DNA of 64,000 bases from Prorocentrum cordatum (GCA_963575745.1 CAUYUJ010014345.1:193501-257500), one strand, 5' to 3'; counted from the stretch's first letter, positions 34,711-45,295 are shown. Numbers and translations are program-made. The notes: generated from the letters alone by a model not told the origin.

Positions 34711-36019
34711 TGGTGGCCGATGAATTTCTTCAGAAAGTGCGACAGATCGCATGCGGTGAGGGCATCACGGCAGACACGGTCGCCTACGGCACCATCGTGG
34801 GATTGACTGACGTTCGCGTAGCTCATTTCGTGTTCAACAAGCCCGATGAGCGCTTAGGCACTTGCAAGACGCTGAATGACATCGGGGTAAGCTTCACCAC
34901 TGCTTTGGCAACGCACGTTGGCAAAACAACTGCTAGCCCATGGAAGCAGATCGGTCGCGAGAGCGCATCCAAAGCCGTGACAGGACAGGCGCGTAGTTCA
35001 GATGTGAAAGAGTACACCGCTTCGGGCAAGTGGCCGAACCAAGTGGGCAAGCTCAGTGACAAGGGGTTTGAGGTTGGCGCCAAAGTCGCCTTGGCGAGCG
35101 ACACCTTGGGTGAGAACATTTACGAGCTGATCTCCATCGACGCTGCGACTGGCGTGAACATGAAGCTTCAGGCCACGGGCAGTGCGACGTGCCACCCCAT
35201 CGACGACTTCTTACGTGGCAAGTTCGTCGTGTCCACGATTATGAAGGGCAGTCTTGCGACCTCGTCGCAATGCATGTGGAATGCATATACACCCCCACAC
35301 CTTTGAATTCTCGTTCGTCGTTCCCTCGTCTCATTTGGCTCTGCGTCTTCATGTCTCATTTTTTTCGCCGCTGCTCCCCCATAGAGGAAACGATCGACAA
35401 GTTCGCTGACCATGGCCCCCTCAAGTCGGTCGATTACCAGTGGGGTATCGAGAAGGCCAAAATCAGGCTGGCCTTGGGTGGTGTATACAGCCAGAACGGC
35501 AACTGTCTCAAGTACTTGAGTGGCGTGATTACGCCTGTTAAGCTTCGTGCTCTCACCGTAACGCGTTCGTTTGAGGCTGAGGAGCTGGTGCTTGTCCCAC
35601 TCTCTTCGGCAATCTACTTGAAGAAGCAAACTGATATAGTTCAGTGTGGGCATGTGTTCATGAAGACATACAAGGACCCCAGGGGATTGACGTTCAATAT
35701 CGTGTTGGCCCCCAGTGGTGGCATCAAGATTCCTAAGGCTGAGACGAACACTGGCGTTGGAGGGCTGAAGCAGGCACCGTCTTCGCTCGTCATCCCCTTC
35801 TGGCTCGCGCAGGATTCAGGTGAGCACGGCACCCCCAACATGAAGCTCAAGACCGTCAAGTCTACAGCTGCCCCATCAGTGTATGTACCAATTTTGACAA
35901 ACAAGTGCGCCATCAACAAGGGCGATGTCCTTAGCGCCCAGCTGGCATCGCTCATGCCCAAGCGCAAGGTAGACGATGTGCCTGCTGCGCCCGCGGCTAA
36001 GAAGGCCAGGAAGCGATGA
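34710..36019 (+). CDS. Unrecognised nuclear-type protein, one intron
   Basis: It starts at ATG 34710 inside TAATG. Exon 1 (34710-35250) and exon 2 (35385-36019) join across a 134-nt GT-AG intron: donor GGGCA|GTCTTG, acceptor after a T/C-rich tract ending CCCCCATAG. The join keeps frame (STIMKG-KETIDKFADHG) and gives 391 residues. The C-terminus is a basic tail with two clusters (PKRKVDD and AAKKARKR), typical of a bipartite nuclear signal. The rest is soluble and unrecognised. The intron junction is my prediction. The stop TGA at 36017-36019 overlaps an ATG at 36016. Confidence 0.6.
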
Positions 36020-36078
36020 GGCTCGCGTGTTGGCAGCATCGGTTACACATACCATGTGTCGTGGGGGGTGTTTATGAA

Positions 36079-37719
36079 ATGTATGAAAGCATCGTCGGTA
36101 TCGTTCCTCTGCAATCGTTGCATCATTGCGTCAACACGCATCGGACTCGTCTGCAATTGTCCATTGCATCGGCCCGCAGGCGTTTGGCTGTGTCCAAGCG
36201 AGTGCACGCTGCATCTGCGCACGCACTGCAGCTGCAGATGGCAGCGAGCGTGCAGCTCCGCACGGTCATCGAGGGGGGCGGCCTTAAGGATCGCGAGCCA
36301 TGGGCCCCGAGGGCGGCGATGCATACGGCAGGGGGGCTCTTCGTGGAGCTGTCGAGAGCGGATAGGCAGCTGCAAAAATTTATATCTTTGCCCAACCCCA
36401 CCAAGAGCCAATCGCCTCTGGCGACAAATTCGTTTTTCGATCAGATCTTGAAGATGCGCAACGCCGCTGGCACCGAGGCCATTTGGGACCACTTGAAGCA
36501 GGCCGACCCATTGCTTCAGCAAGATTGCGACAGGGCCAGCGTCATTAAGAACAATAGGAGTTCTCTGGAGATGTCGCAATCGTGGACGCTTCGCGTATTC
36601 CCACCAGGGGAGGAGGAAGGAAAGGAGGGGGATGATACATTGGATGATGAGGTGGAGTGGCGGGGGAGGGGGGCGAGGAGGAGGGGCTGAAACAAAGGAG
36701 GATGGGGGAGGAGAAATGTGAGGAGGGAAAGGGGGGGAGGAAGGAGCATGAGGATGACAAAAAAAAAGGACGAGGAGGAGGAATAGGAGATGCCTTAATT
36801 CGCTTGCGTGAATAGGCCGCTCTTGGACCACTCTTGGATCGATCTCTTGACCTTGAGACTTTTTGGGCAATCTTGGATCGCGTGATATCTTGGACAAGTT
36901 TGGGCAATCTTGGGTCGCGTGATATCCATGCCTGCATGTTGAGGCATCGCGTGATATATTGAGACATTTCCGTGGACATATTGAAGTATATATGAGCCCC
37001 TCTTGGAACCACCGTCCAGGCAAACCACTCCCCAAAGGGGATGAAGGGCGTAGAAGAGAACGCATTCTAGACTTGTGCCCTAAAGGGATGGTGGTCTACC
37101 AGAAACTGTCTCGATATATATGCCCGCAGTCCAGTGCGACCATGGTGATGAGCATTTGCAGCACGATGCACTTACCTTGAAGCTTCTGTTTGCGCTGAAT
37201 GCTACTAAGAAGGTGTGGGTCGAATGTACGCCAACGGGACTTGAGTACATACGGGTTGCATATATCGCAGCAGCGGTTTCATGCAGTCAAGCGGCAACAC
37301 ATCGCTTGCGGTCAGCACCAGCAGGGGTGGAAGGTGTGAAATGCGACAAACGTCGCAGGACGGTGTTCATGGTGGTCGACGGCAAGCGTCTGCAGGAGCG
37401 AGTGGACGATTGGACTCCCACGTACATCAACAACGCAGCCCAATCCCTTCGTGATCGCTTAGATAACGAGGCACGTGATGAGGCTGAAGCTGATGGGTCG
37501 GAGGAGTACTATGACTCGCCAGTCGCAGCAGGCGATGGCTCGCCACCAGGCGGTGGCTCGCCACCAGGCGATGGCTCGCCACCAGGCGATGGTTCGCCAG
37601 GCGATGGTTCGCCGCCAGGTGATGGTTCGCCAGGCGATGGTTCGCCACCAGGTGATGGGCCGCCCTCTGTTTTCACTCGCCGACGGGAGATGCGCCAGAC
37701 GACGCTTAGCTTCCAGTAG
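36079..37719 (+). CDS. Unrecognised protein, third of ORF cluster
   Basis: Two coding parts. The first (36079 to about 36590) contains RRRLAVSKRVHAASAHALQL and FDQILKMRNAAGTEAIWDHL, then runs into GGA-rich sequence that is probably intronic. The second begins after an acceptor-like TATATGCCCGCAG at 37132 and carries LKLLFALNATKKVWVECTPT, a charged stretch, a repeated (GDGSPP)n segment at about 37540-37665, and the tail MRQTTLSFQ before TAG. That tail is near, but not equal to, a PCNA-binding motif. The donor was not resolved. An in-frame ATG at 36016 would extend the start. The GGATCGCGTGATATC repeats at 36830-36960 lie in the presumed intron. Confidence 0.45.
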
Positions 37720-37793
37720 CTCCACTCCCTCTTCGCCTTCCCACCTCCCCTTCCCTCTCCCTCCAATCTCTATTCTATTTTTGCCTCGCGTGC

Positions 37794-39086
37794 TCAGTCC
37801 GAATCTGGCCCCGCTGGCGGCGGGGACTCAGTAACAGAACTCAGCTCAAGATGCGGAGGGCCATCGTCGCGCATGCCGCTGTTCGGCACATCGGCGTCCC
37901 TGCCCATGCTCATGCATCCGTCGTGGTCCGTGTCGTCGAGCAGGCCATGACCGTTCATGTCGCCCTTGCCCTCGTCAGAGCCCTTGCCACCGTCGTAGCC
38001 CCCGCCGCTGTCGAGGGCCGTCGCCTTGCCCTTACCACCGTCGTTAATGCTCTTGCCACCGTTGTAGCCCTCGCCATCGTCGTAGCCCTGGCCACCGTCG
38101 TAGACCTTGTCACCGTCGGTGCTGCCCTTGCTACCATCGTAGCCCTTGCCACCGTCGTAGTAGCCCATGGCCTCGTCGTCGATGCCCGCGCCACCGTCGT
38201 AGCTTGTACAGCCGCGATCGATGCCATCAGCACCCTTGCCATCGTCGTTGCCCTTTTTCGTAGCCCTTGTCGTAGCCCTTGTCGTAGCCATTGACGTAGC
38301 CCGTGTCGTAGCCCTTGCTCGAGCTGCCGTACGGGCCGTAGCCTTTGTCGCTGCCCTTGCCGCCGCCGTAGCCCTTGTCGAAGCCCTTGCTCGAGCTGCC
38401 CTTGGCGCTGCCCGCGCCACCGTCGCCCTTGTCGTCGGCCTTGCCGCTGTCCGACATCATGTCCTGCAGCCCGTCGCGCTGCTCCTTCGCCAGCCTGATG
38501 TGGCCCTTGCCGCTGTCGCCGTCCTTGTCGCGGCCCTTGCCGCTGCCGTCCTTCTCGCGGCCCTTGCCACTGTCGTAGCCCTTGCCCTTGCCACCGTCGT
38601 AGCCCTTGCCCTTGCCATCGTCGTAGCCCTTGCCACCGTCGTCGTAGCCCTTGCCATCACTGTCGTAGCCCTTGTCGTAGCCCTTGTCGTAGCCTTTGTC
38701 GTAGCCCTTGTCGTAGCCTTTGTCGTAGCCCTTGTCGTAGCCTTTGTCGTAGCCCTTGCCATCGCCGTCGTAGCCCCTAATCAAGAGCTCGGTGATGTCG
38801 AGAAGCCTATCTGTCAGCCGCCGCTCCCGCTCGAGCTCCTGTATGGAGGGCGAAAATCCGCCGACCTCCCTCCTCCTCCTCCTCCTCCTCCTCCTCCTCC
38901 TCCTCCTCCTCCCCCTCCTCCTCCTCCTCCTATTCCTCCTCCTCCTCCTCCTCTCTTCCTCCTCATCATCCTCGTCTTCCTCCTCGTCCTCCTCATCCCC
39001 CTCATCCTTCTCCTGTGGCTCTCACCCCAGCAGTCCTCTTGCAGGCGGCGCAGCGCCTCCGCGGAGGCGCTGCCATGGCGCGCCAT
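37794..39086 (-). CDS. GYDKG-repeat disordered protein, copy 1
   Basis: The start MARHGSASAEALRRLQEDC is at 39086, within a perfect 18-bp palindrome (39072-39089). A GGA-rich intron follows a donor GGG|GTGAGAG near 39033 and ends at an acceptor CCATACAG near 38850. Next comes a charged helix (QELERERRLTDRLLDITELL). The body is long GYDKG/GYDGGKG repeats, Gly, Asp, Tyr and Lys dominating. A conserved HIRLAKEQRDGLQDMM is shared with the divergent gene at 39745. The frame shifts at a five-base T run (38254-38258), after which the same style continues to the stop at 37794. The protein is probably intrinsically disordered. The exact splice phase is unresolved. Confidence 0.55.
38860..38965 (+). 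repeat. (TCC)n tract inside predicted intron
   Basis: It reads as GGA on the coding strand. GGA-rich introns recur in the genes at 26-29 kb and 58-62 kb. Confidence 0.9.
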
Positions 39087-39744
39087 GGCGGCGCGGGCGG
39101 CGCGCGCGGCCACCCGCGCGCGGCCACGCCCCCCTGGGAGGAGAAAGGGGTCCTCCAGGGGGCCTCGGTCCAGAAACAGCAGCGCGCGCAAATGGGGGGA
39201 GGGGGGGGGGGGGATTCAGGTGAGGGGGCGATTCGGGTGAGGGGGCGTGGCTGCGTCGCGAATCGTTTCGCGCTGTGCACTCATGGGTGCATGCAGCAAT
39301 GCATGCGTTGTTTCAGAGTCTACTTGGGGATGTGAACTTGAAAATGAGATGCGTTAACATCGTCGTCTGCGTTCGCTCGAGACAGCCTCACAATTAACTC
39401 AGCATCACACGACCTCACAATGAACTCAGTACCGCGAACCATGATGTTGGTTATGGTATGCCATGCAATGCTACGCTATGATGTGAATATCCCTCCCCGA
39501 CCTCATCCTCCTCCGTTGCCACCGCCGTTTAGGCCCGAGCGTTGCTTGGGTCGCGACAGTGCGCGACCAGCTGCAGCGCTCCACGCGCAGCAGCTACCAG
39601 CGCTCCGCGCGCAGCAGCACCAGCTGCAGCAGCACCACCAGTGCATCCAGCAGCTCCACGCGCAGCAGCACCAGCTGCAGCAGCGCCACCAGTGCAACCA
39701 GCAGCACCACCCGCAGCAGCACCACCAGTGCAACCAGCAGCACC

Positions 39745-41058
39745 ATGGCGGACGAGACCGCGGTGACGCTGCTCCTGGAGGCGGCGGAGGATATCAACCA
39801 GCGGCGGCGCGCGGCGGCCGCGGTCTTGCAGCCCACCAGCAAGGTGGCCCCTCGGCCGCCAACCACGCCGCCGACGGCGAAGGTCTTGGCGAAGTACGGT
39901 CGCTCGCGCGTGGCCGACAACTTGCTCGATGACATGGGCATGGCGCCCGCGCTGGATCCCGAGTTGAACTCGTTCCAGGGCCTGCAGGAGTTCATGGGCG
40001 ACGGCGATGGCGACGACACGGGCTACGACTACGCCAGCTACGACGGTGGCAAGGGCATCACCGACGGTGGCAAGGGCTACGGCGGCGGCAAGGGCAGATC
40101 GAGCAAGGGCTGCGACAAGGGCCACGACGATGGCAAGGGCAGCGGCGAAGGCTACGACATCGACAAGGGCCGCGACAAAGGCTACCACGGTGACAGGGGC
40201 GACGTGGGCTACGACGGTGGCAAGGGCGACAAGGGCTACGACCGCCGCTACGACCCGTACAGCTCCAAGTGGTATGACCGCCACAGCTCGTGGTACGACC
40301 GCGACGGCGATGACTGCGACAACAGTTGGTGCGACCGCAAGCGCTGGGGCGACTACGACAAGGGCTCGAGCAAGGGCTACGACAACAGAGGCTACGACAG
40401 CTCGGGCTACGACAAGAGTGGCAACTACCAGCGTGGCTACGACAACCGTGGTTACAACAACCGTGGCTACGACAACCGCGGATACGACAACAGTGGCTAC
40501 GACAACCGTGGCCACGACAACTACGACAACAGTGGCTACGACAGACGTGGCTACGACCGCAAGGGCGACAAGGGCTACGATCGCAAGGGCTACGACGTCG
40601 GCAAGGCGTACGACGGTGACACGGGCTACGGCGGTGATCCAAGCTACGACCGTGGCGATACAGGCTACGACAGTGGCAAGGGCATCGACAATGGCAAGGG
40701 CTACGACGGCGGCAAGGGCGATAAAGGCCACGACGGCGGCAAGGGCTGGCGCGAGGAGAAGTCCCGCGGCGGGCGCCACATCAGGCTGGCGAAGGCCCTT
40801 GCCACCAAGGAGCAGCTGGACGGGCTGCAGGACCTGATGCCGGACCGCGGCAAGGCCGACTACGTCGGGCGGAGCAAGCGGACGCACTGGCGCATCTGGG
40901 TGGAGGAAAACAATGCAGATCTAGTTCTATCGGGCCCCTCATCCCTCCTCCTTCAACGGTTCTTACCACGGGCGAGGGGGAAGGATGAGGGCCAAGAACT
41001 GGATATGGAATGTGTTCCTCCTCCCAACATCTGGGCGGAAGCAGCAGTTCGCCGCTGA
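39745..41058 (+). CDS. GYD-repeat disordered protein, copy 2
   Basis: It starts at ATG 39745 (MADETAVTLLLEAAEDINQR) and reads 437 codons. The N-terminal ~95 residues look foldable (ending LDPELNSFQGLQEFMG). The middle ~250 residues are a Gly/Tyr/Asp/Lys/Arg/Asn repeat with units GYDNR, GYDKG and YDGGKG. A conserved HIRLAKALATKEQLDGLQDL follows, matching copy 1 on the opposite strand. The last ~60 codons (after WRIWVEENN) look non-coding, so an intron probably starts near 40905. Tyr-rich repeats of this kind are often disordered and able to form condensates; that is inference. CAG/CAC-rich repeats at 39580-39740 precede the start. Confidence 0.6.
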   Translation: MADETAVTLLLEAAEDINQRRRAAAAVLQPTSKVAPRPPTTPPTAKVLAKYGRSRVADNLLDDMGMAPALDPELNSFQGLQEFMGDGDGDDTGYDYASYDGGKGITDGGKGYGGGKGRSSKGCDKGHDDGKGSGEGYDIDKGRDKGYHGDRGDVGYDGGKGDKGYDRRYDPYSSKWYDRHSSWYDRDGDDCDNSWCDRKRWGDYDKGSSKGYDNRGYDSSGYDKSGNYQRGYDNRGYNNRGYDNRGYDNSGYDNRGHDNYDNSGYDRRGYDRKGDKGYDRKGYDVGKAYDGDTGYGGDPSYDRGDTGYDSGKGIDNGKGYDGGKGDKGHDGGKGWREEKSRGGRHIRLAKALATKEQLDGLQDLMPDRGKADYVGRSKRTHWRIWVEENNADLVLSGPSSLLLQRFLPRARGKDEGQELDMECVPPPNIWAEAAVRR

Positions 41059-41220
41059 TCCGCAGCGCCAGACACCGCTACCATAGCGGCGCCGAAGCCG
41101 CCGCTGTCGCCATTGCGCCTCGAGCGCCCGTGCCGCCACCAGCGCGGCAGCAGGCGTCGAGTCCATTCTAGACCGCGCGCTGCATCTCCTCCGTCGGGCA
41201 TGATCTATTATGGTGGGGGT

Positions 41221-41517
41221 TGTCGTATGTAAGATCCTAACATACGACGCAGTTGTCGTATGTAATATTCTAACGTACGACAAAGTTGTCGTATGTAAGA
41301 TTCTGACATACGACACCGTTGTCGTATGTAAGATTCTAACATACGACGGATGTGTTAATAGAATCCTTATGATATCTATAAGAGCGAGATGTCGTATGTA
41401 CGATTCTTACATACGACAACGTTGTCGTATGTAAGATTCTAACATACGACAGATTTGTCGCATGTAAGATTCTGACATACGACAGATTTGTCGCATGTGA
41501 GATTCTGACATACGACA
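41221..41517 (+). repeat. Array of eight 29-bp palindromes
   Basis: Units at 41221, 41254, 41287, 41320, 41390, 41423, 41456 and 41489, each 28-29 bp, with arms TGTCGTATGT and ACATACGACA around AAGATTCTR. Spacers are 4-5 bp, so the period is 33. A 42-bp middle segment (41348-41389) with GTTAATAGAATCCTTATGA looks like a decayed unit. Later units share a TCGCATGT change in the left arm only. The whole unit is close to a perfect palindrome. Confidence 0.95.
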
Positions 41518-42560
41518 CCGAGGGTTTGAGCTCATGTTTAGAGTGGACTTCGAGGGTCTCCATCTCGCTCGTGGTCGACGTTGTGCCTAGAATTGGCTTG
41601 TCTGCTTGGCTGCGCTGACCGCGGCTGCGCTGGGCCACGTTGATAAGTGGTGCATGAGCGCGGCGCGAGCGAGAATAAGGGGAAGTGGGATGAGAGGAGG
41701 ATGCGCGGGGGAAGGAGGACGAGGAGAAGGAGAGGGGGGAGGATTCTGGGGAGGAGGTGGGGGGCGAGGAGGAGGAGGAGGAGGGGGAGGCCCATCCTCC
41801 CCCTCATCCTCATCCTCCCCCTCCTACCTATATCCTCCTCCTCCTCCTCCTCCGCCGCCGCCTCCTCCTCCTCCTTCTCCTCCGCCTCATCACCCTCCTC
41901 ATCTGCCTCCACCTCCTCCTCCTCCTCTGCCTCCTCTTCCTCATCCTCATTCTCCCCCTCATCATCCTCATTCTCCTCATTCTTACTCCGTCTCATTCTC
42001 ACCCTCTTCATTCTCATCATGTCTCCTCCTCGTTCCCGCCGTCGCCGTCGTCGCCGTCGAAGCCGTCGCCTGCGTCGTCATCTGCGCGCGCGGCGCAGGA
42101 GAGGGCGGCGGCCACCGCGACGACCACGATTGAACGACAACGAGGATGATGAGGAGTGGGAGGAGGAGCATGAGGAGGAGCAGGACGAGGAGCAGGCGGA
42201 GGAAGAGGGGGACGATGGGGAGGAGGAGGAGGAGGAGGAATAAGATGGGGAGGAGTAGTTGCCATGGCGGCTGCGATAGCGACGGCGACGGCGAAGAGTT
42301 GGTGGCGACGAGTCGGCTGCGACGAGTTCGACGGCGGCGGAGACGACGGCGGGGGCGTCTCCTCCTGCTCCCCCTCCTGCTCGCCCTCCCCCTTCTCCTC
42401 ATCATCGTCCTCCTTCTCCTCCTCCCTATCCCCCCTCACCATTCTCATCCCCATCATCCTGCTTCTCCGTCTCCATCACCTCCACCGCCTAACCCTCCTC
42501 ATCCGATTCTTATTTCTCCTCGTCCTCATTCGTATTCGCATCCTCGGTCTCCCCGCAGGG
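41518..42560. repeat. CTC/GAG and CGTCGC low-complexity block
   Basis: GGA runs (41690-41790), long CTC/TCC runs (41800-42010), CGTCGC/Arg-codon runs (42015-42120), GAG runs (42130-42245) and further CTC runs to 42550. Frames on both strands encode poly-Ser, Pro, Arg, Glu or Leu. No gene is supported. Confidence 0.75.
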
Positions 42561-42726
42561 CGCTTTATCGCGCGAAAAGCTGCAACGAGAACCTGAAGGC
42601 TCGCAAACATGCGTTTGCACGCACAACCCCAACGAGCCCCCATCTAAGCACGCCCCGACACCCACACTCAGGCGGCGCATTCACCGATACCCAAGACTTT
42701 GTGCCCCCGCGCACGATCGGCAGCAC

Positions 42727-43427
42727 CTGCCTCCACAAGGCGATTATTCGCCCGATCAACCGCACCCTTGCACCTCTTGGCGTCGTCCAAGAGCATCGTG
42801 AACGAATCCGCGGCCTGCTCCGCCTTCTTCACGAGCTTCTCCATCGTCTTGTATGCAGCGTCTGCCTTTCGAGTGGGCATGGACGGGGGTTCAGGCGCGG
42901 CGTTGACACGCCGTTGCTAAGTGCGACCGTTCGCCCAACCGCTTGAGACCATGCGACCACAGTCGCAACGCCAAGCCATTACACAACCAATTTCACACCC
43001 TGACATCATGATAGTACATACCTGCGTGGCAACGCAACCGAACGCGCATGCATACGACTGCATTGGGCGTTGCCTCAACGCCCTCCCCCCCCCCCCCCCA
43101 TGGTGTCACAAGTGCGCCCTTCGACGCGAACTACTCGCAGCCGATTGCAATGCGTTTCAACACAACCGAACCTGCATACAACTGCATCGGGTGATGTCCA
43201 AACGTTTATGCTCTAATCAGCAAATATATTTCGACGTGAATGGATTGCAACCACTTGCAACATGTCATGCATGAGATACTGGCTGCCTTGCGGTCCGCCT
43301 TTTTGGACATCTTCTGGCAATGCTGCTTGTGCCTGATCAGGGTATCCAACCTTTCATTGAAGTACTCCGTGTCCTCCTTGCGGTGCTTGGCACGCAGCGC
43401 CTTCAAGTCGGCTGACATGGCAGGCAT
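42727..43427 (-). CDS. Small coiled-coil protein, split
   Basis: Two exon-like segments. Exon 1 starts at ATG 43427 (MPAMSADLKALRAKHRKED; an alternative ATG lies at 43418) and runs to 43287 through NERLDTLIRHKQHCQKMSKK. Exon 2 begins near 42865 with ADAAYKTMEKLVKKAEQAAD and runs to about 42727 (VDRANNRLVEA). Both are strongly helical with heptad-like spacing. The intron would use a GC donor (CGCAAG|GCAGCC) and acceptor (CGAAAG|GCAGAC), with AAGGCAG at both junctions, and the join keeps frame. No stop is visible after exon 2, so further exons are expected. No family is assigned. It is divergent from the gene at 43824. Confidence 0.45.
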
Positions 43428-43823
43428 AGTCGCGCACACACGCGCGCGCGCCGCAGCTTACAAGCTGCGTTCTCTCAGCCCTCAACCAACTCGGCTGCGT
43501 GAAAACGCATGTAGTCTGCGACGCGGTCGCATGGCATGAGTGCCAACCATGTGATCACACATCACTGCCCTACTCATACCCCCCCACTACATCGACGCCG
43601 TGATCGGGCACTCCCGTTGCATGTCCACCCCCAGCCGCCTCCTCATCTCGACCCCTCTCCTGTTCACACCTCTCGCGCCCCCCCCCCCAGCTTACTACAT
43701 GTCGCCAACGATGGCGGGGCTGAACGTTTGGCAAACCGTCAGCAGCATTTGTGGTTCATTCGCCCACCTTTGCGAACCAGTTCACGCGTGGCTTACGCGC
43801 CCCCATTTGTGGTTCACGTGTCC

Positions 43824-44260
43824 ATGGGAAAATCAGCGAAGACGATCGCGATGGAAGCGCAGGTGCGCTTTGAGCTGCAGGATGAAAAGCAGGAACGCCA
43901 GCGGTCAGTGAAGACTGCCAAGGCGGCATTGAAGCATGCCAAAGCAGCGAAGACGCAGGCTGAGAAGAAGGCAGGCGGTTGTTAACTAACAACAACACAA
44001 GGGCCCCTCGAGGCCAGGGGGGAGGGGATGGGCTCTCGAGCCCACCCCCTTAGTCAATGGCCCCATCGGTGTCGCCAGTCCCACCCGCCTCCGTGCGATC
44101 GCCCCCCTCCCTCCCCCCCCGATAGGCAGAGAAGAGGTTCAATGCGTTTTTGAAGAGCAAGGACGCGTGGATGAACGCGCTGCTCGACGCGGATGATGCG
44201 AGCGCGGCCCACGTTCGGGCCGAGACTGAGCTGGCGCGCGCCGAGCGCGATGCCCGCTAG
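43824..44260 (+). CDS. Small charged helical protein, 93 aa, split
   Basis: Exon 1 (43824-43970) starts MGKSAKTIAMEAQVRFELQD and ends AKTQAEKK. Exon 2 (44126-44260) continues AEKRFNAFLKSKDAW and ends ARAERDAR before TAG. The 155-nt intron has a GC donor (AAGAAG|GCAGGC) and acceptor (CCCGATAG|GCAGAG); GCAG stands at both junctions and the frame is kept. The product is almost entirely charged helix, rich in Lys, Ala, Glu and Arg, likely coiled coil. It resembles the divergent neighbour at 42.7-43.4 kb in character but not in sequence. Without splicing, exon 1 would stop three codons later. The function is unknown. Confidence 0.55.
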
Positions 44261-45181
44261 GGGTGTGGGGGCGACGGACGACGGGTGGAGGGGTCAGAGA
44301 AAAAACCTGCATGCATCAATGCAAGATGAGTCTGGGATGATAATGTCGGCATGATAGCGCAGGTGCCTCGTCCTCCTCCTCATCTTCCCCCTTCTCCTCC
44401 TCCTCCCTCCTCCTCCGCCTCCTCCTCCCCCCTCCCTCCCCATCCTCATCCTCATCCCCATCCTCGTCCTCCCCATCGCATCATTCCCTCTTCGTCCCTC
44501 CTCGTCGTTGTCCTCCTGTTGCTGCTGGTGCTGATGCTCTTGCCCATCCTACTACGCTACTAAGCCGTGCCCCCCCCCCCATCGCTCCCTCACAACTGCT
44601 TCGCACTCTGAATGGCATTGGTGCTATGCGTTTCCGCCTTTTCGCGTCATAGGATCATCCGACGCCTCACGATATCTGTAGGATGACGCAGCACCAAAAC
44701 CCCAAGAGGAACCACATATAGAGCCCCAAGGCCGCACCGAGGAGGAGGAGAAGGATGAGGAGGGGATGATGAGGAGGATTAAGCGGAAGAGGAGGATGAT
44801 GAGGAGGATCGCGACTTTGGGATGCTCCCGACTGGCGAGGTTACGTCCAGAACGCCAGTTCTGTGAGTGATGTCTTGGACCGTCCACTCGGCATCAGCGC
44901 GCGCACTTAACGATAATGATGATGAGACATATGATGATAACAACTGCAGGTGGTCTGCGCTCTTCGTTCGAGTAGGATGGGCTGGCGGGGATACGCGACG
45001 CGGCAACACTTACATCGCCATATACGCGTCGGTTCTATGTATGCCAAGATGTATGCAACCCGTTGCAGGCGGTAGACTCGCACTGCCATCCGAAACCCAT
45101 CTTCGATGCGTGGGGCATTGCAAGTTGGCATCAGTTGGTGTCGGGCTCTCGTTTCGAATATAGATCACACAGGCCCGCGTC
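44261..45181. other. Intergenic, CTC-rich then mixed
   Basis: A CTC/TCC-rich run at 44370-44520 and a GAGGA-rich run at 44740-44810. The rest shows no repeat or gene. Confidence 0.5.
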
Positions 45182-45202
45182 GCATAGCCATTTGGGCTCG
45201 AT
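45182..45202 (+). other. Spliced-leader relic upstream of 45296 gene
   Basis: TAGCCATTTGGGCTC matches the 3' two-thirds of the dinoflagellate spliced leader (CCATTTTGGCTCAAG end) with one change. Overall 16 of 21 aligned positions agree. It lies 94 bp upstream of the ATG on the coding strand. Between the two is a run of TCGCGATCGATCGCG-type words. Confidence 0.6.
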
Positions 45203-45295
45203 CGCGATCGATCGCGATCTATCGCGGGGCGCGATCTTTCGCGAGGCGCGACCTATCGCGAGGCGCGAGGCGCGAAGGCTCGGAACTGTCGTCAT

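Noticed and set aside
37690-37719. PCNA-interacting (PIP) box in MRQTTLSFQ
   Set aside because: It lacks the paired aromatic residues at the required spacing; noted only as a resemblance.
38221-39240. A 339-codon plus-strand frame rich in Val/Ala/Leu
   Set aside because: It is the antisense of the GYD-repeat gene and has the composition expected from reversing Gly/Tyr/Asp/Lys codons.
41221-41517. CRISPR array
   Set aside because: Repeats are palindromes separated by 4-5 bp rather than unique spacers of 25-40 bp, there are no cas genes, and the context is eukaryotic.
42146-42946. A 266-codon plus-strand frame
   Set aside because: The first two thirds are GAG/CTC/CGT low complexity and the last third is antisense to the coiled-coil exon at 42.7-42.9 kb.
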